DNA of 64,000 nucleotides from Paraherbaspirillum soli. GTDB lineage: Bacteria; Pseudomonadota; Gammaproteobacteria; Burkholderiales; Burkholderiaceae_D. The DNA is taken from the NCBI RefSeq assembly GCF_042654985.1, contig NZ_JBHSMT010000009.1, positions 1-64,000 of the forward strand, written 5' to 3'. The translations under genes were made by a program, and so were the position numbers. Positions 34,507 to 43,522 of the stretch are shown here, one piece after another (the first letter of the stretch is position 1; the number at the start of each line of letters is the position of its first letter). The notes beneath the pieces were generated by a model. It saw only the letters and a program-made list of their open reading frames with translations. It ran no database searches and was not told the origin of the DNA.

Positions 34507-34980
34507 ATGAAATTGAGAAATGCTAGAAATTGGAAGCAAAGCGGCATACGCCCTTTTGTGATTTGCCTCTTTAATTTTGCAATCGCATTTGGATTGGGGT
34601 TTATTTTGATTCCAATGCTGGACGAGTATTTGTTCATGCTATTTTTCACAATTAATTGTATTGCCATAGCTTATTTATTTGGCTTTCAATACTCGATTGG
34701 CGTTTTTTTGCTAAGCATGCCGACAGCGTTTTATTTCTTCCGCAGACCGTTTTATTCTTTTGAATCATTGGATCATCAGGACATTTATATTATCGTTGCT
34801 TATACGACTATTATTGTGTTGGCATCATGGATAGTCGAATGGCTTCAGCGTGAACGATATACTGCGGTTTTACTGCAAAGAGTTTCTGAAAGTCGCTATC
34901 AGTTATTGATCGAGTCAGATCAGGCGAGAAGAATTGAATATGCAAAGCATGTTCAAAAGGAAACAAAAGCCGCTGATTAA
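34507..34980 (+). CDS. Small membrane protein resembling a histidine-kinase sensor region
   Basis: A 157-residue protein with four closely spaced hydrophobic segments (about residues 17-110) and a C-terminal coiled helix (WLQRERYTAVLLQRVSESRYQLLIESDQARR). The four-helix bundle with GFQYSIGVFLLSMPTAFYFF resembles DUF4118 (KdpD-like) sensor domains, but no kinase domain follows. A sampled line is about 35% GC. It is either a stand-alone membrane protein or the leftover N terminus of a kinase. The function is unknown. Confidence 0.55.
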   Translation: MKLRNARNWKQSGIRPFVICLFNFAIAFGLGFILIPMLDEYLFMLFFTINCIAIAYLFGFQYSIGVFLLSMPTAFYFFRRPFYSFESLDHQDIYIIVAYTTIIVLASWIVEWLQRERYTAVLLQRVSESRYQLLIESDQARRIEYAKHVQKETKAAD

Positions 34981-35142
34981 ACTGCTTTCGGTTTTGCTGG
35001 AAGAGGGAGTAAGCCTGTTCCAAGTAGGTCTATGTAACATTAAGTTTGCATAGACTGAAACTTTTCCTATGCGGAAAATGACCAATCACCAGGAAAGGCC
35101 GCTGTATGCGATGTGCGGTCTTCAATCACACTGGGAGATAGC

Positions 35143-37650
35143 ATGCTCTATTGGATTACAGCGCTCGTCGTCGGCACTCTTGCCTTGATGCAGTTGCGGG
35201 TTGCTGCCTGGCTCTGGCTGTCGGCCATCCTGATCTGGATCGGCGTCGGCTTCCGATTTGCCGGGATTGGCGCGCTGGCCGCGATATTGCTGCTTCTGTT
35301 GCTGGCGATTCCGTGCCTGGCAGTAGCCATCAAGCCCTTGCGTCATGCCTTGCTGACGCGTCCGATACTGAAGATATTTCAACGCATCTTGCCGCGTATG
35401 TCGCAGACCGAGCGGGATGCGATCGAGGCCGGCACTACCTGGTGGGATGGCGAGCTGTTCTCCGGCAAACCCGATTGGGACCGCCTGCTGAAAGCGCCCG
35501 CGCCGCAATTGACCGAGGAAGAGCAAGCCTTTTTCGATAACGAAGTGGAGCATTTGTGCCAGCTGATCAGCGATTGGGACAGTACCCAAATCTGGCAGGA
35601 CCTGTCGCCGCAAGCCTGGCAATTTATCAAGGAAAAAGGCTTTCTCGGCATGATCATTCCGAAGCAGTATGGCGGCAAGCAATTCTCCGCTTACATGCAT
35701 TCGCAGGTGATCATGAAGCTGTCGTCGCATTGTTCGGCGGCCACGATTGCAGTGATGGTGCCTAACTCGCTGGGTCCGGCCGAACTGCTGCTGGAATACG
35801 GCACCGAAGCGCAAAAAGACTATTTCTTGCCGCGTCTTGCCGCCGGCCAGGAAATTCCTTGCTTTGCCTTGACCAGTCCCTACGCCGGCTCCGATGCGGC
35901 GGCGATCCCGGATGTCGGCGTGGTGTGCGTCGGCACCCACGACGGCGAGCAAATGCTCGGTTTGCGGCTCACTTGGGATAAGCGCTACATCACGCTGGGG
36001 CCGATTGCGACAGTGCTGGGGCTGGCGTTCCGAGTGCACGATCCCGACCATTTGCTGGGTGCCGACGGTAGCTCGGAAGTGGATCTCGGCATCACTTGCG
36101 CGCTGATTCCAACCGATCATCCGGGGGTGGTGAGCGGCCGCCGTCATTGGCCGCTGAACGCGGTGTTCCAGAACGGTCCGACCTCCGGCCAGGATGTGTT
36201 CATCCCGCTCGACTGGGTAATCGGCGGTCGGGCTCAGATCGGCAAGGGCTGGCGCATGCTGATGGAATGCCTGGCGGCCGGCCGGGCGATTTCACTACCG
36301 TCTTCCTCGGTCGGTTTTTGCAAGCTGGCGGTGCGCGGCAGCAGTGCTTACGCGGCGATGCGGACGCAGTTCAGGGTACCGATCGGCAAATTCGAAGGCA
36401 TACACGAAATGCTGGCGCGCATGGGCGGCAACCTGTATCTGATGGATGCCGCGCGCCGGCTGTCGGCGTTGGCGGTCGACGCCGGCGAAAAGCCCTCGGT
36501 GATTTCGGCAATTTCCAAATACCACGTGACCGAGCGCGGCCGGGTGGTGGTCAATGCCGCGATGGATGTGCTGGGCGGTAAAGGCATTTGCATGGGTCCG
36601 AATAATTTTGTGGCGCGCACTTATCAGCAGCTGCCGATTGCGATTACGGTCGAGGGCGCCAATATCCTGACCCGCTGCCTGATCATTTTCGGCCAGGGCG
36701 CGATGCGTTGCCATCCGTATGTGCTGAAAGAGATGGCGGCGGCCGGCGAGGCCGATCAAAACAAGGCGCTGGACGATTTCGACCGCGCATTTTTCGGCCA
36801 TGTCAGTTTTGTATTCGCCAATTTTTCACGGACTTTATTAAGCGCCTGGTCGGGCGGCACACTGCCGTCGGCGCCGAAAGCGGCGGCGGTCGAATTGCGC
36901 CATTTCTACCGTGCGGTAAATCGGTTGTCGGCGGCCTTTGCGTTGCTCAGCGATGTGTCGATGTTCGTGCTGGGCGGCTCGCTAAAATTCCGCGAGCGGA
37001 TTTCCGGGCGCTTGGGCGATATTTTGTCGCAGCTATACCTGGTGTCCAGCGTGCTGAAGCGTTACCAGGACGAGGGCTGTCAACAGCAGGATTTGCCGTA
37101 TGTGCATTGGGCGATACAGGATGCATTGCATCAGGCGCAAGAGGCTTATCTTGGCGTGCTTGCCAATTATCCGAATCGCTGGCTGGCGTTCTTGCTGCGC
37201 ATCGCGATCTTTCCTTTTGGCCTGCCTTATGCCAAGCCATCGGATGCGCTCGACAGTACGGTGGCGCGCGCCATGCAAACCAACGGCGCCAGCCGTGAGC
37301 GCCTGCTGGCGGACATGTATCTGCCGACCATCGAGCATGCGCCGTATGCTTGCGGCGAACTGGCTTTCCAATTGATTCCGCAAGTTAATGCGATAGCGGC
37401 GCGCCTGAAACCGGCGATCCAGGCCGGCACGCTGGCGCCTATGCCGCAAAGCCTGATCGAGATGCAGGACTGGGTGCTGGAAGCAGCCGCCAGCGGCCTC
37501 ATCACAGAGGCGGAGCAGCAATTGCTGAGCGATTTTGCGCACTACGGCGACATGAGCGTGCAGGTGGATGATTTTCCGCAGGACTTCAATCGGCTGCAGT
37601 CGTTACAGGCCGCTAGCAATGCCAGCACAGAAATTTCGTCACCAAGTTAG
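35143..37650 (+). CDS. fadE: Acyl-CoA dehydrogenase (FadE type)
   Basis: An 835-residue protein matching the long FadE form. The N terminus has two to three hydrophobic helices (residues 1-65), so it is membrane-associated. The central acyl-CoA dehydrogenase domain includes FLGMIIPKQYGGKQFSA, CFALTSPYAGSDAA and GRAISLPSSSVGFCK, and a long FadE-specific C-terminal domain (DUF1974-like) follows. It catalyses the first oxidation step of fatty acid beta-oxidation. GGGAG precedes the ATG at 35143; an upstream extension to 35113 is less likely. GC returns to the genome level here. Confidence 0.9.
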   Translation: MLYWITALVVGTLALMQLRVAAWLWLSAILIWIGVGFRFAGIGALAAILLLLLLAIPCLAVAIKPLRHALLTRPILKIFQRILPRMSQTERDAIEAGTTWWDGELFSGKPDWDRLLKAPAPQLTEEEQAFFDNEVEHLCQLISDWDSTQIWQDLSPQAWQFIKEKGFLGMIIPKQYGGKQFSAYMHSQVIMKLSSHCSAATIAVMVPNSLGPAELLLEYGTEAQKDYFLPRLAAGQEIPCFALTSPYAGSDAAAIPDVGVVCVGTHDGEQMLGLRLTWDKRYITLGPIATVLGLAFRVHDPDHLLGADGSSEVDLGITCALIPTDHPGVVSGRRHWPLNAVFQNGPTSGQDVFIPLDWVIGGRAQIGKGWRMLMECLAAGRAISLPSSSVGFCKLAVRGSSAYAAMRTQFRVPIGKFEGIHEMLARMGGNLYLMDAARRLSALAVDAGEKPSVISAISKYHVTERGRVVVNAAMDVLGGKGICMGPNNFVARTYQQLPIAITVEGANILTRCLIIFGQGAMRCHPYVLKEMAAAGEADQNKALDDFDRAFFGHVSFVFANFSRTLLSAWSGGTLPSAPKAAAVELRHFYRAVNRLSAAFALLSDVSMFVLGGSLKFRERISGRLGDILSQLYLVSSVLKRYQDEGCQQQDLPYVHWAIQDALHQAQEAYLGVLANYPNRWLAFLLRIAIFPFGLPYAKPSDALDSTVARAMQTNGASRERLLADMYLPTIEHAPYACGELAFQLIPQVNAIAARLKPAIQAGTLAPMPQSLIEMQDWVLEAAASGLITEAEQQLLSDFAHYGDMSVQVDDFPQDFNRLQSLQAASNASTEISSPS

Positions 37651-37661
37651 AGATCAATCCC

Positions 37662-38195
37662 ATGACTACCATGACCCAACGCGGCCTCAAATTGCGTCCC
37701 CTGGAGCGCAACGATTTGCACTTTGTGCACAAGCTCGACAACAACGTCCACATCATGCGCTACTGGTTCGAGGAGCCGTATGAGGCATATGTCGAACTGG
37801 TGCAACTGTATGACCGGCACGTGCATGACCAATCGGAACGGCGTTTTATTCTGGAGACCGACCAGGAAGAGATGGTCGGTCTGGTCGAGCTGGTGGAAAT
37901 CACGCACCTCCACCGCCGCGCGGAATTCCAGATCATCGTGGCGCCGATTGCGCAGGGCAAGGGCTATGCCGAAGGCGCTACGCGGCTGGCGATCGAGTAC
38001 GCGTTCTGCGTGCTCAATTTGCACAAGTTGTACCTGTACGTGGACAAGGAAAACCACAAGGCGATTCACATTTACGAAAAATGCGGCTTTACGCTGGAAA
38101 GCGAACTGAAAAGCGAATTTTTCATCAACGGCGTGTATCGCGATGCGGTCCGCATGTGCATGTTCCAGCCGGAGTACTTGGCCAAGCGCCCTTGA
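37662..38195 (+). CDS. speG: Spermidine N1-acetyltransferase
   Basis: A 177-residue GNAT acetyltransferase closely following the SpeG pattern: LKLRPLERNDLHFVHKLDNN, YWFEEPYEAYVELVQLYDRHVHDQSERRF and the acetyl-CoA loop with QGKGYAEGATRLA. It transfers acetyl to spermidine or spermine and lowers polyamine stress in the cytoplasm. It lies 11 bp after fadE, possibly read from the same transcript. MITE copy F follows seven bases after the stop. Confidence 0.88.
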   Translation: MTTMTQRGLKLRPLERNDLHFVHKLDNNVHIMRYWFEEPYEAYVELVQLYDRHVHDQSERRFILETDQEEMVGLVELVEITHLHRRAEFQIIVAPIAQGKGYAEGATRLAIEYAFCVLNLHKLYLYVDKENHKAIHIYEKCGFTLESELKSEFFINGVYRDAVRMCMFQPEYLAKRP

Positions 38196-38202
38196 TTTTC
38201 TA

Positions 38203-38346
38203 GGGCACCTCGAAAAACCGTAGCGAGCGGCCCAAGGTCGGGGGGAGAAGCGGAGCCGTACGGAGGTACGGTGACGATTTTGTCACCCCTGCAGTCCCGA
38301 GATTGGCGGGTTTGCCAAACCCTGCAGTAGGTTTTTAGAGGTGCCC
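38203..38346 (-). repeat. MITE-like element, copy F (inverted)
   Basis: The longest copy, 144 bp, in inverted orientation. The ends are GGGCACCTCGAAAAACC (38203-38219) and GGTTTTTAGAGGTGCCC (38330-38346). It is flanked by a perfect TCTA duplication (38199-38202 and 38347-38350). The right duplication includes the sbcB stop codon. Extra core sequence around 38272-38325 carries a CTGCAG pair not seen in the short copies. Confidence 0.92.
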
Positions 38347-38347
38347 T

Positions 38348-39781
38348 CTACTCGCGCACCGGCGCCACCATTTCCGCATAGTCGTACAACGCACCCAGAA
38401 TCTCTTCGCCGCGTTCGTCGACGCTTTCCGACAGCGTATCGATTTCTTCAAACAGCAAATCGACGGTGCGGGTATTGCCTTCGCCGTCGAACAAGCGGGC
38501 TGCGCGATGTTCTTCCCAGCGCTGGCTTTCATCTTCGTTCAGCGTTTCCGGGAAGTTGCGGGCGCGATAGCGGAACAGCAGTTCTTCCATCCGTTGATCG
38601 TCAAAGCTGGGGTGTGCTCCAGCCAGTTTTTGCGGCGACAACATGCGTAATTCATTCAGCTTGCGGCGGTCATTGTTGCCGACAAAACCGCCGTACAAAT
38701 CTTCATCGACATCCGGCGTTGCTTCGCTCGGACGCTGGAATACCTGCCGCCAAAGCGCGCTCAGGTCGGGCGCCTGCGCGGCGATCTCCGCGTGCCGCAA
38801 GGCTTGCGGCACATCGATGCCCCAGCGTGCGGCCATATCGGCCGACAGGGTTTGCAGCTTGTTGATCACCATCGGCGATTTGTTGAGATGGACCGACTTC
38901 AGCGGCAGCCGCGTCACGCCTTCCGGCAGCGCGTCGCTCTTGCTGAACAGGCGGGTGCGGACGGTGTCGGCATCCAGCGCGAACAATTCGCTGGGATCGA
39001 AAGCCAGATCCCAGGCCAGAATTTCATTCTTGTTGGTCGGGTGAACGCCCAGCGGCCACATCACGGCGAGACAGCCGCGCTCGGCCGGGAACATGCCGGA
39101 AATATGCAGGAACGGGCGCGGCGTCGGCAGGCCGATCTCGGCGGCGACGCGGTCTTTTTTATGCAGCGCGAGGCAGAAGTCGAACAGCTTTGGCTGATGT
39201 TGCCGGATCAGTCGCGCCAGGGCGATGGTGGCGCGGACGTCGGACAGCGCATCATGCGCCGCCTCGTGGCTGAGGCCGTTGGCGGCGGTCAAATGTTCGA
39301 GCCGGAAGCTGGGCCGGCCATCCTCATTGGTCGGCCATTGCATGCCGTCCGGCCGCAGTGCATAGGCGGTGCGCACCACATCCAGCAGGTCCCAGCGGCC
39401 GCAATTGTTTTGCCATTCGCGCGCATACGGATCGATCAGATTGCGCCAGAACAGGAAGCGCGTGACCTCGTCATCGAAGCGGATCGTGTTGTAACCGACG
39501 CCGATGGTGCCCGGTTGCGAGAATGCGCGCTCGATGTCGGCGGCGAATTGGTATTCGGGGATGCCGCGCTCCAGGCAGAGCTGCGGTGTGATGCCGGTAA
39601 TCAGACAGGATTGTGGATCGGGCAGGAAATCCGGCGCCGGCTGGCAGTACAGCATGATCGGTTCGCCGATTTCATTGAGTTCGGCATCGGTGCGGATCGC
39701 CGCAAATTGTGCCGGGCGGTCGCGCCGCGGTTGAACGCCAAAGGTTTCGTAGTCGTGCCAGAGGAAGGTGTGATTGGACAT
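38348..39781 (-). CDS. sbcB: Exodeoxyribonuclease I
   Basis: A 477-residue 3'-5' single-strand DNA exonuclease. The DnaQ-like core starts FLWHDYETFG (catalytic Asp and Glu) and continues with IGYNTIRFDDEVTR-like and SHEAAHDALSDVRATIALA blocks. The SH3-like and helical C-terminal parts follow. It acts in recombination and mismatch repair. The start at 39781 (MSNHTF) is chosen over one 16 codons upstream, which adds a non-conserved tail. Its stop is within the target duplication of MITE copy F. Confidence 0.92.
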   Translation of the reverse strand: MSNHTFLWHDYETFGVQPRRDRPAQFAAIRTDAELNEIGEPIMLYCQPAPDFLPDPQSCLITGITPQLCLERGIPEYQFAADIERAFSQPGTIGVGYNTIRFDDEVTRFLFWRNLIDPYAREWQNNCGRWDLLDVVRTAYALRPDGMQWPTNEDGRPSFRLEHLTAANGLSHEAAHDALSDVRATIALARLIRQHQPKLFDFCLALHKKDRVAAEIGLPTPRPFLHISGMFPAERGCLAVMWPLGVHPTNKNEILAWDLAFDPSELFALDADTVRTRLFSKSDALPEGVTRLPLKSVHLNKSPMVINKLQTLSADMAARWGIDVPQALRHAEIAAQAPDLSALWRQVFQRPSEATPDVDEDLYGGFVGNNDRRKLNELRMLSPQKLAGAHPSFDDQRMEELLFRYRARNFPETLNEDESQRWEEHRAARLFDGEGNTRTVDLLFEEIDTLSESVDERGEEILGALYDYAEMVAPVRE

Positions 39782-40031
39782 CAGCTCGGGGATTTGCGTA
39801 TTTAGAGGGGAGTGGCAGTTTACAGCCAACTTTCGACGCTTGTATAGCGGTTTTACAACACATTCGACAGCGTTGAGTGAGGGCTGAAAAATGTCCGTGC
39901 GCCCGTTAAATTCACAAATGTGATAACTGCTATTGGCAATCGAAATTGGATAAACAACGACAGAAACCCTATTCTGCTTGTGCGGCGCAGCAATTGCTTG
40001 CGATCAACGCAAAATATCAGAGGAATTTATC

Positions 40032-40274
40032 GTGTCGACATTAGCCATTAGCAATAACATTTCCCGTCAAGCTGCTCAAACAGCACCAGCATCCGGCGCT
40101 TTCAGCGCTATCGCAGCTTTTTTCAAACGTGTAGGCAATGCTTACGAACGTTCCGAAGCAGAGCGTAAAGAAGCCTATCTGGCAGGTGCGGTCGATCTGT
40201 ACGATCTGGAATACCGCATGCAACGCCTGGACCGCGAAAGCGCCCAGACTGCAGCATGGATCAAGGGTTTCTGA
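40032..40274 (+). CDS. DUF3563 family small protein
   Basis: An 80-residue protein starting with GTG at 40032, behind AGAGGA. The C-terminal half reads YLAGAVDLYDLEYRMQRLDRE, the core of DUF3563, a betaproteobacterial family of unknown function. The N terminus is Ala/Ser-rich and slightly hydrophobic (FSAIAAFFKRVG). It stands alone between divergent and convergent genes. Confidence 0.75.
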   Translation: MSTLAISNNISRQAAQTAPASGAFSAIAAFFKRVGNAYERSEAERKEAYLAGAVDLYDLEYRMQRLDRESAQTAAWIKGF

Positions 40275-40381
40275 GTACCGGGTTGCACAGAATCTGCAAT
40301 GAATAGTAGTAGTAAGACAGTCAAGTAAATCAAGTAATACGCTTCAACAAGCTGTAACTCCTGTATCGCTGCGTAGCAGTT

Positions 40382-40419
40382 GAGCATCCCAACGGCAAAT
40401 GCCGTCAGAGGGGATGCTC
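40382..40419. other. Two-stem hairpin between DUF3563 and monooxygenase genes
   Basis: GAGCATCCC and GGGATGCTC form the outer stem, and ACGGC/GCCGT an inner one. It lies between convergent genes, but no T-run follows on either strand. It may be a transcript-end structure that lacks the usual terminator tail. Confidence 0.35.
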
Positions 40420-40454
40420 CGCTGCTGACCACGCCTGATACAGCCAAATTCGGC

Positions 40455-40757
40455 CTAATGCGATTGCGCCAGCAACGAGAAATGCTCGACCGTTGGCGCC
40501 GCCGCGAAAAACGGCCCGACAATCGCACGCCACTCCGCAAATGCCGGCGACTCGCGGAAATCCACAGTATGGTTTTCCAGCGTCTGCCAGACGATCGTCA
40601 ATACATATCGCTCCGGCGATTCAATCCCCTTGTGAATCTTGAAACCAACAAAGCCCTTGGCTTTGCTGATGATCTGCTCCACGCCGCGCTGAATGGCGGC
40701 ATCGAATGCCAGTTGTTGTCCAGGATGAATACGTATATCGGCAAGTTCGAGAATCAT
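40455..40757 (-). CDS. Antibiotic biosynthesis monooxygenase-fold protein
   Basis: A 100-residue ferredoxin-like (ABM/dimeric alpha-beta barrel) protein. The pattern ADIRIHPGQQLAFDAAIQRGVEQI, GFKIHKGIESPERYVLTIVWQTLENHTVDFRES is typical. Members are small cofactor-free oxygenases or heme-related enzymes, many uncharacterised. It is encoded alone, facing away from the grpE operon. Confidence 0.8.
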   Translation of the reverse strand: MILELADIRIHPGQQLAFDAAIQRGVEQIISKAKGFVGFKIHKGIESPERYVLTIVWQTLENHTVDFRESPAFAEWRAIVGPFFAAAPTVEHFSLLAQSH

Positions 40758-40890
40758 GGGTTTGGATGCTTTCTAAAAGTTGGTTTCAGTTCGCACTAAA
40801 AATTAAAACGGGCTTCGGCCGGACCGCCTGCCGTCTTCGGATTATCATCGATATTCGCCAGCCGGTTTTTAGAGACAGTCATAAAAAGCG

Positions 40891-40929
40891 CTTGAAACGC
40901 GCTTGAAACCAAACCAGCCGGTCCTATAT
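40891..40929 (+). promoter_or_regulatory. Sigma32-like heat-shock promoter of the grpE operon
   Basis: CTTGAAA occurs at 40891-40897 and again at 40902-40908. The second is followed after 13 bp by TCCTATAT (40922-40929), which matches the CCCCATNT -10 at most positions. It lies 47 bp before the GrpE start. Confidence 0.65.
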
Positions 40930-40976
40930 TTTTTTCAGATGCGTCAAATTTCTTCATCAGCACAGGAGAATTTGCT

Positions 40977-41555
40977 ATGCAGAATCGGGAAAAGCGGCAC
41001 CATCACCACCATCCCGCCGAAAAGGCCGCGCCTTCGCCAAGTGCAGCGACTGCTCCCCCGGAAGCGACACCACAGCCGGTTGAATCCAGTCTTGACGCTC
41101 GGCTGGCCGATGCGGAGAAGCGCGTAGAGGAATTGCAAGATGCATTTCTGCGTGCCAAGGCAGAAACGGAAAATATCCGTCGGCGCGCGCAAGATGACAT
41201 CACGCGCGCGCATAAATTCGCCATCGCGAATTTCGCCGAAGTGCTGCTGCCGGTGAAAGACAGTCTGGAATCGGCGCTCAAGGTCGAGGCGCCATCGATC
41301 GAATCCTTGAAGGAAGGCGCCGAGATGACGCTGAAGCAGCTGGATGCGGCCTTCCAGAAAAACAAGTTAACAGAAATAAATCCCGCGCCGGGCGACAAAC
41401 TCGATCCGGACCGGCATCAGGCTATTTCAATGGTGCCGGCCGAATTGAACGCCAATTCCATCGTCAGCGTGCTGCAAAAGGGGTACATGATCGCCGACCG
41501 CTTGCTGCGTCCCGCATTGGTGACCGTAGCGCAGGGGAAAACAGGCGGCACTTGA
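40977..41555 (+). CDS. grpE: GrpE-family nucleotide exchange factor with His-rich tail
   Basis: A 192-residue GrpE. The N terminus has an unusual basic and His-rich stretch (REKRHHHHHPAEK) and a Pro/Ala-rich linker, then a long coiled coil (residues 45-90), a four-helix part and the beta domain (GDKLDPDRHQAISMVPAELNANSIVSVLQKGYMIADRLLRPALVTVA). It releases ADP from DnaK. AGGAG lies upstream. It overlaps the region just before dnaK, with a heat-shock-like promoter ahead. Confidence 0.9.
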   Translation: MQNREKRHHHHHPAEKAAPSPSAATAPPEATPQPVESSLDARLADAEKRVEELQDAFLRAKAETENIRRRAQDDITRAHKFAIANFAEVLLPVKDSLESALKVEAPSIESLKEGAEMTLKQLDAAFQKNKLTEINPAPGDKLDPDRHQAISMVPAELNANSIVSVLQKGYMIADRLLRPALVTVAQGKTGGT

Positions 41556-41566
41556 AGGAGACAATG

Positions 41567-43495
41567 ATGAGCAAGATGATTGGTATCGATCTGGGTACCA
41601 CCAATTCCTGTGTCGCCATCATGGAAGGCGGCCATCCCAAGGTCATCGAAAACTCGGAAGGGGCGCGCACCACGCCATCGGTCGTGGCTTATCAGGAGGA
41701 TGGCGAAATCCTGGTCGGCGCGCCGGCCAAGCGGCAAGCGGTGACCAATCCGCAAAACACGCTGTATGCGGTCAAACGCCTGATAGGCCGCAAGTTCGAA
41801 GAAAAGGAAGTGCAAAAAGACATCCACTTGATGCCATACAAGATCATCAAGGCCGATAACGGCGATGCCTGGGTCGAAGTCCGCGGCAAAAAACTGGCGC
41901 CGCCGCAAATCTCGGCTGAGGTTCTGCGCAAGATGAAAAGAACCGCCGAAGATTACCTGGGTGCGGAAGTGACCGAGGCGGTCATCACCGTGCCGGCCTA
42001 CTTCAACGATGCGCAGCGACAGGCCACCAAGGACGCCGGCCGGGTCGCCGGACTGGACGTCAAGCGCATCATCAACGAGCCGACCGCGGCGGCGCTGGCG
42101 TTCGGTCTGGACAAGGGCGGCAAGGGCGACCGCAAGATCGCGGTGTACGATCTGGGCGGCGGCACCTTCGATATCTCGATCATCGAGATTGCCGATGTCG
42201 ACGGTGAAATGCAGTTTGAAGTGCATTCAACCAACGGCGACACTTTCCTCGGCGGCGAAGATTTCGATCAACGCATCATCGACTACATCATCAGTGAGTT
42301 CAAAAAGATCAACGGCGTCGATCTGAGTAAGGATGTGATCGCGCTGCAGCGGATCAAGAGCGCGGCGGAGCGCGCCAAGATCGAGCTGTCGTCGACCCAG
42401 CAAACCGAAATCAACGAGCCGTACATCGCCATGCTCGACGGCGCACCGCTGCACATGAACCTGAAAGTCACGCGCGCCAAACTGGAATCGCTGGTTGAAG
42501 ACCTGATCGAAAAAACGATCGAACCTTGCCGCATCGCGTTGAAGGACGCCGGTCTGGACGTCGACAAGATCGGCGACGTGATCCTGGTCGGCGGCATGAC
42601 GCGGATGCCCAAAGTGCAGGAAAAGGTGAAGGCATTCTTCGGCAAGGAGCCGCGCAAGGATGTCAATCCGGATGAGGCGGTGGCGGTCGGCGCTGCGATT
42701 CAGGGCTCGGTGTTGTCGGGCGAACGCAAGGACCTGCTGCTGATGGATGTGACGCCGCTGTCGCTCGGCATCGAAACGCTGGGCGGCGTGATGACCAAGA
42801 TGATCCACAAGAACACGACGATCCCGACCAAGTTCAGCCAGGTGTTCTCGACCGCGGACGACAACCAATCCGCCGTGACCATCAAGGTCTATCAAGGCGA
42901 GCGCGAAATTGTCAGCGGCAACAAGCTGCTGGGCGAATTCAACCTGGAAGGCATTCCGCCGGCAGCGCGCGGCACGCCGCAGATCGACGTCACGTTCGAC
43001 ATCGACGCCAACGGCATTCTCCACGTCGGCGCCAAAGACAAGGCCACCGGCAAGGAAAACAAGATCACGATCAAGGCCAACTCCGGCCTGACCGAGGAAG
43101 AAATCCAGAAGATGGTGCGTGACGCCGAAGCCAACGCCGAAGAAGACAAGCGGATGAAAGAACTGGCGGAAAGCCGCAACCACGGCGATGCGCTGGTGCA
43201 TTCGACCCGCAAATCCCTGGCCGAATACGGCGACAAGCTGGATGCCGGCGAAAAGGAAAAGATCGAAGCGGCGATCGCGAATCTCGACAGTGCGCTGAAA
43301 GCCAACGACAAGGCCGACATCGACGGCAAGATCGCGGCGCTGTCGACCGCGGCCCAGAAACTGGGCGAAAAAATGTACGCCGACATGCAAGGGCAGCAGG
43401 CCGCGGGCGCTGCGGAAGGCGCGGGCGCGTCGGAAGCCAAGCCGAAGGAGGATGATGTGGTGGATGCGGATTTCAAGGAAGTCAAAAATAAGTAG
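41567..43495 (+). CDS. dnaK: DnaK (Hsp70) chaperone
   Basis: A 642-residue Hsp70 with GIDLGTTNSC at the N terminus, the ATPase motifs GGTFDIS and GGMTRMP, the linker preceding DVTPLSLGIE and a substrate-binding domain ending in an acidic tail (EDDVVDADFKEVKNK). The start at 41567 (MSKMIG) has GGAG six bases upstream. The co-chaperones next to it are GrpE and CbpA/CbpM rather than the canonical zinc-finger DnaJ, so this may be a second dnaK locus; the window cannot show whether another exists. Confidence 0.93.
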   Translation: MSKMIGIDLGTTNSCVAIMEGGHPKVIENSEGARTTPSVVAYQEDGEILVGAPAKRQAVTNPQNTLYAVKRLIGRKFEEKEVQKDIHLMPYKIIKADNGDAWVEVRGKKLAPPQISAEVLRKMKRTAEDYLGAEVTEAVITVPAYFNDAQRQATKDAGRVAGLDVKRIINEPTAAALAFGLDKGGKGDRKIAVYDLGGGTFDISIIEIADVDGEMQFEVHSTNGDTFLGGEDFDQRIIDYIISEFKKINGVDLSKDVIALQRIKSAAERAKIELSSTQQTEINEPYIAMLDGAPLHMNLKVTRAKLESLVEDLIEKTIEPCRIALKDAGLDVDKIGDVILVGGMTRMPKVQEKVKAFFGKEPRKDVNPDEAVAVGAAIQGSVLSGERKDLLLMDVTPLSLGIETLGGVMTKMIHKNTTIPTKFSQVFSTADDNQSAVTIKVYQGEREIVSGNKLLGEFNLEGIPPAARGTPQIDVTFDIDANGILHVGAKDKATGKENKITIKANSGLTEEEIQKMVRDAEANAEEDKRMKELAESRNHGDALVHSTRKSLAEYGDKLDAGEKEKIEAAIANLDSALKANDKADIDGKIAALSTAAQKLGEKMYADMQGQQAAGAAEGAGASEAKPKEDDVVDADFKEVKNK

Positions 43496-43522
43496 TTCAA
43501 CTGTTTTTGAAAGGTAGCCGGC

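Noticed and set aside
40864..40874. GGTTTTTAGAG match to a MITE right end upstream of grpE
   Set aside because: Eleven bases only, with no partner end nearby.
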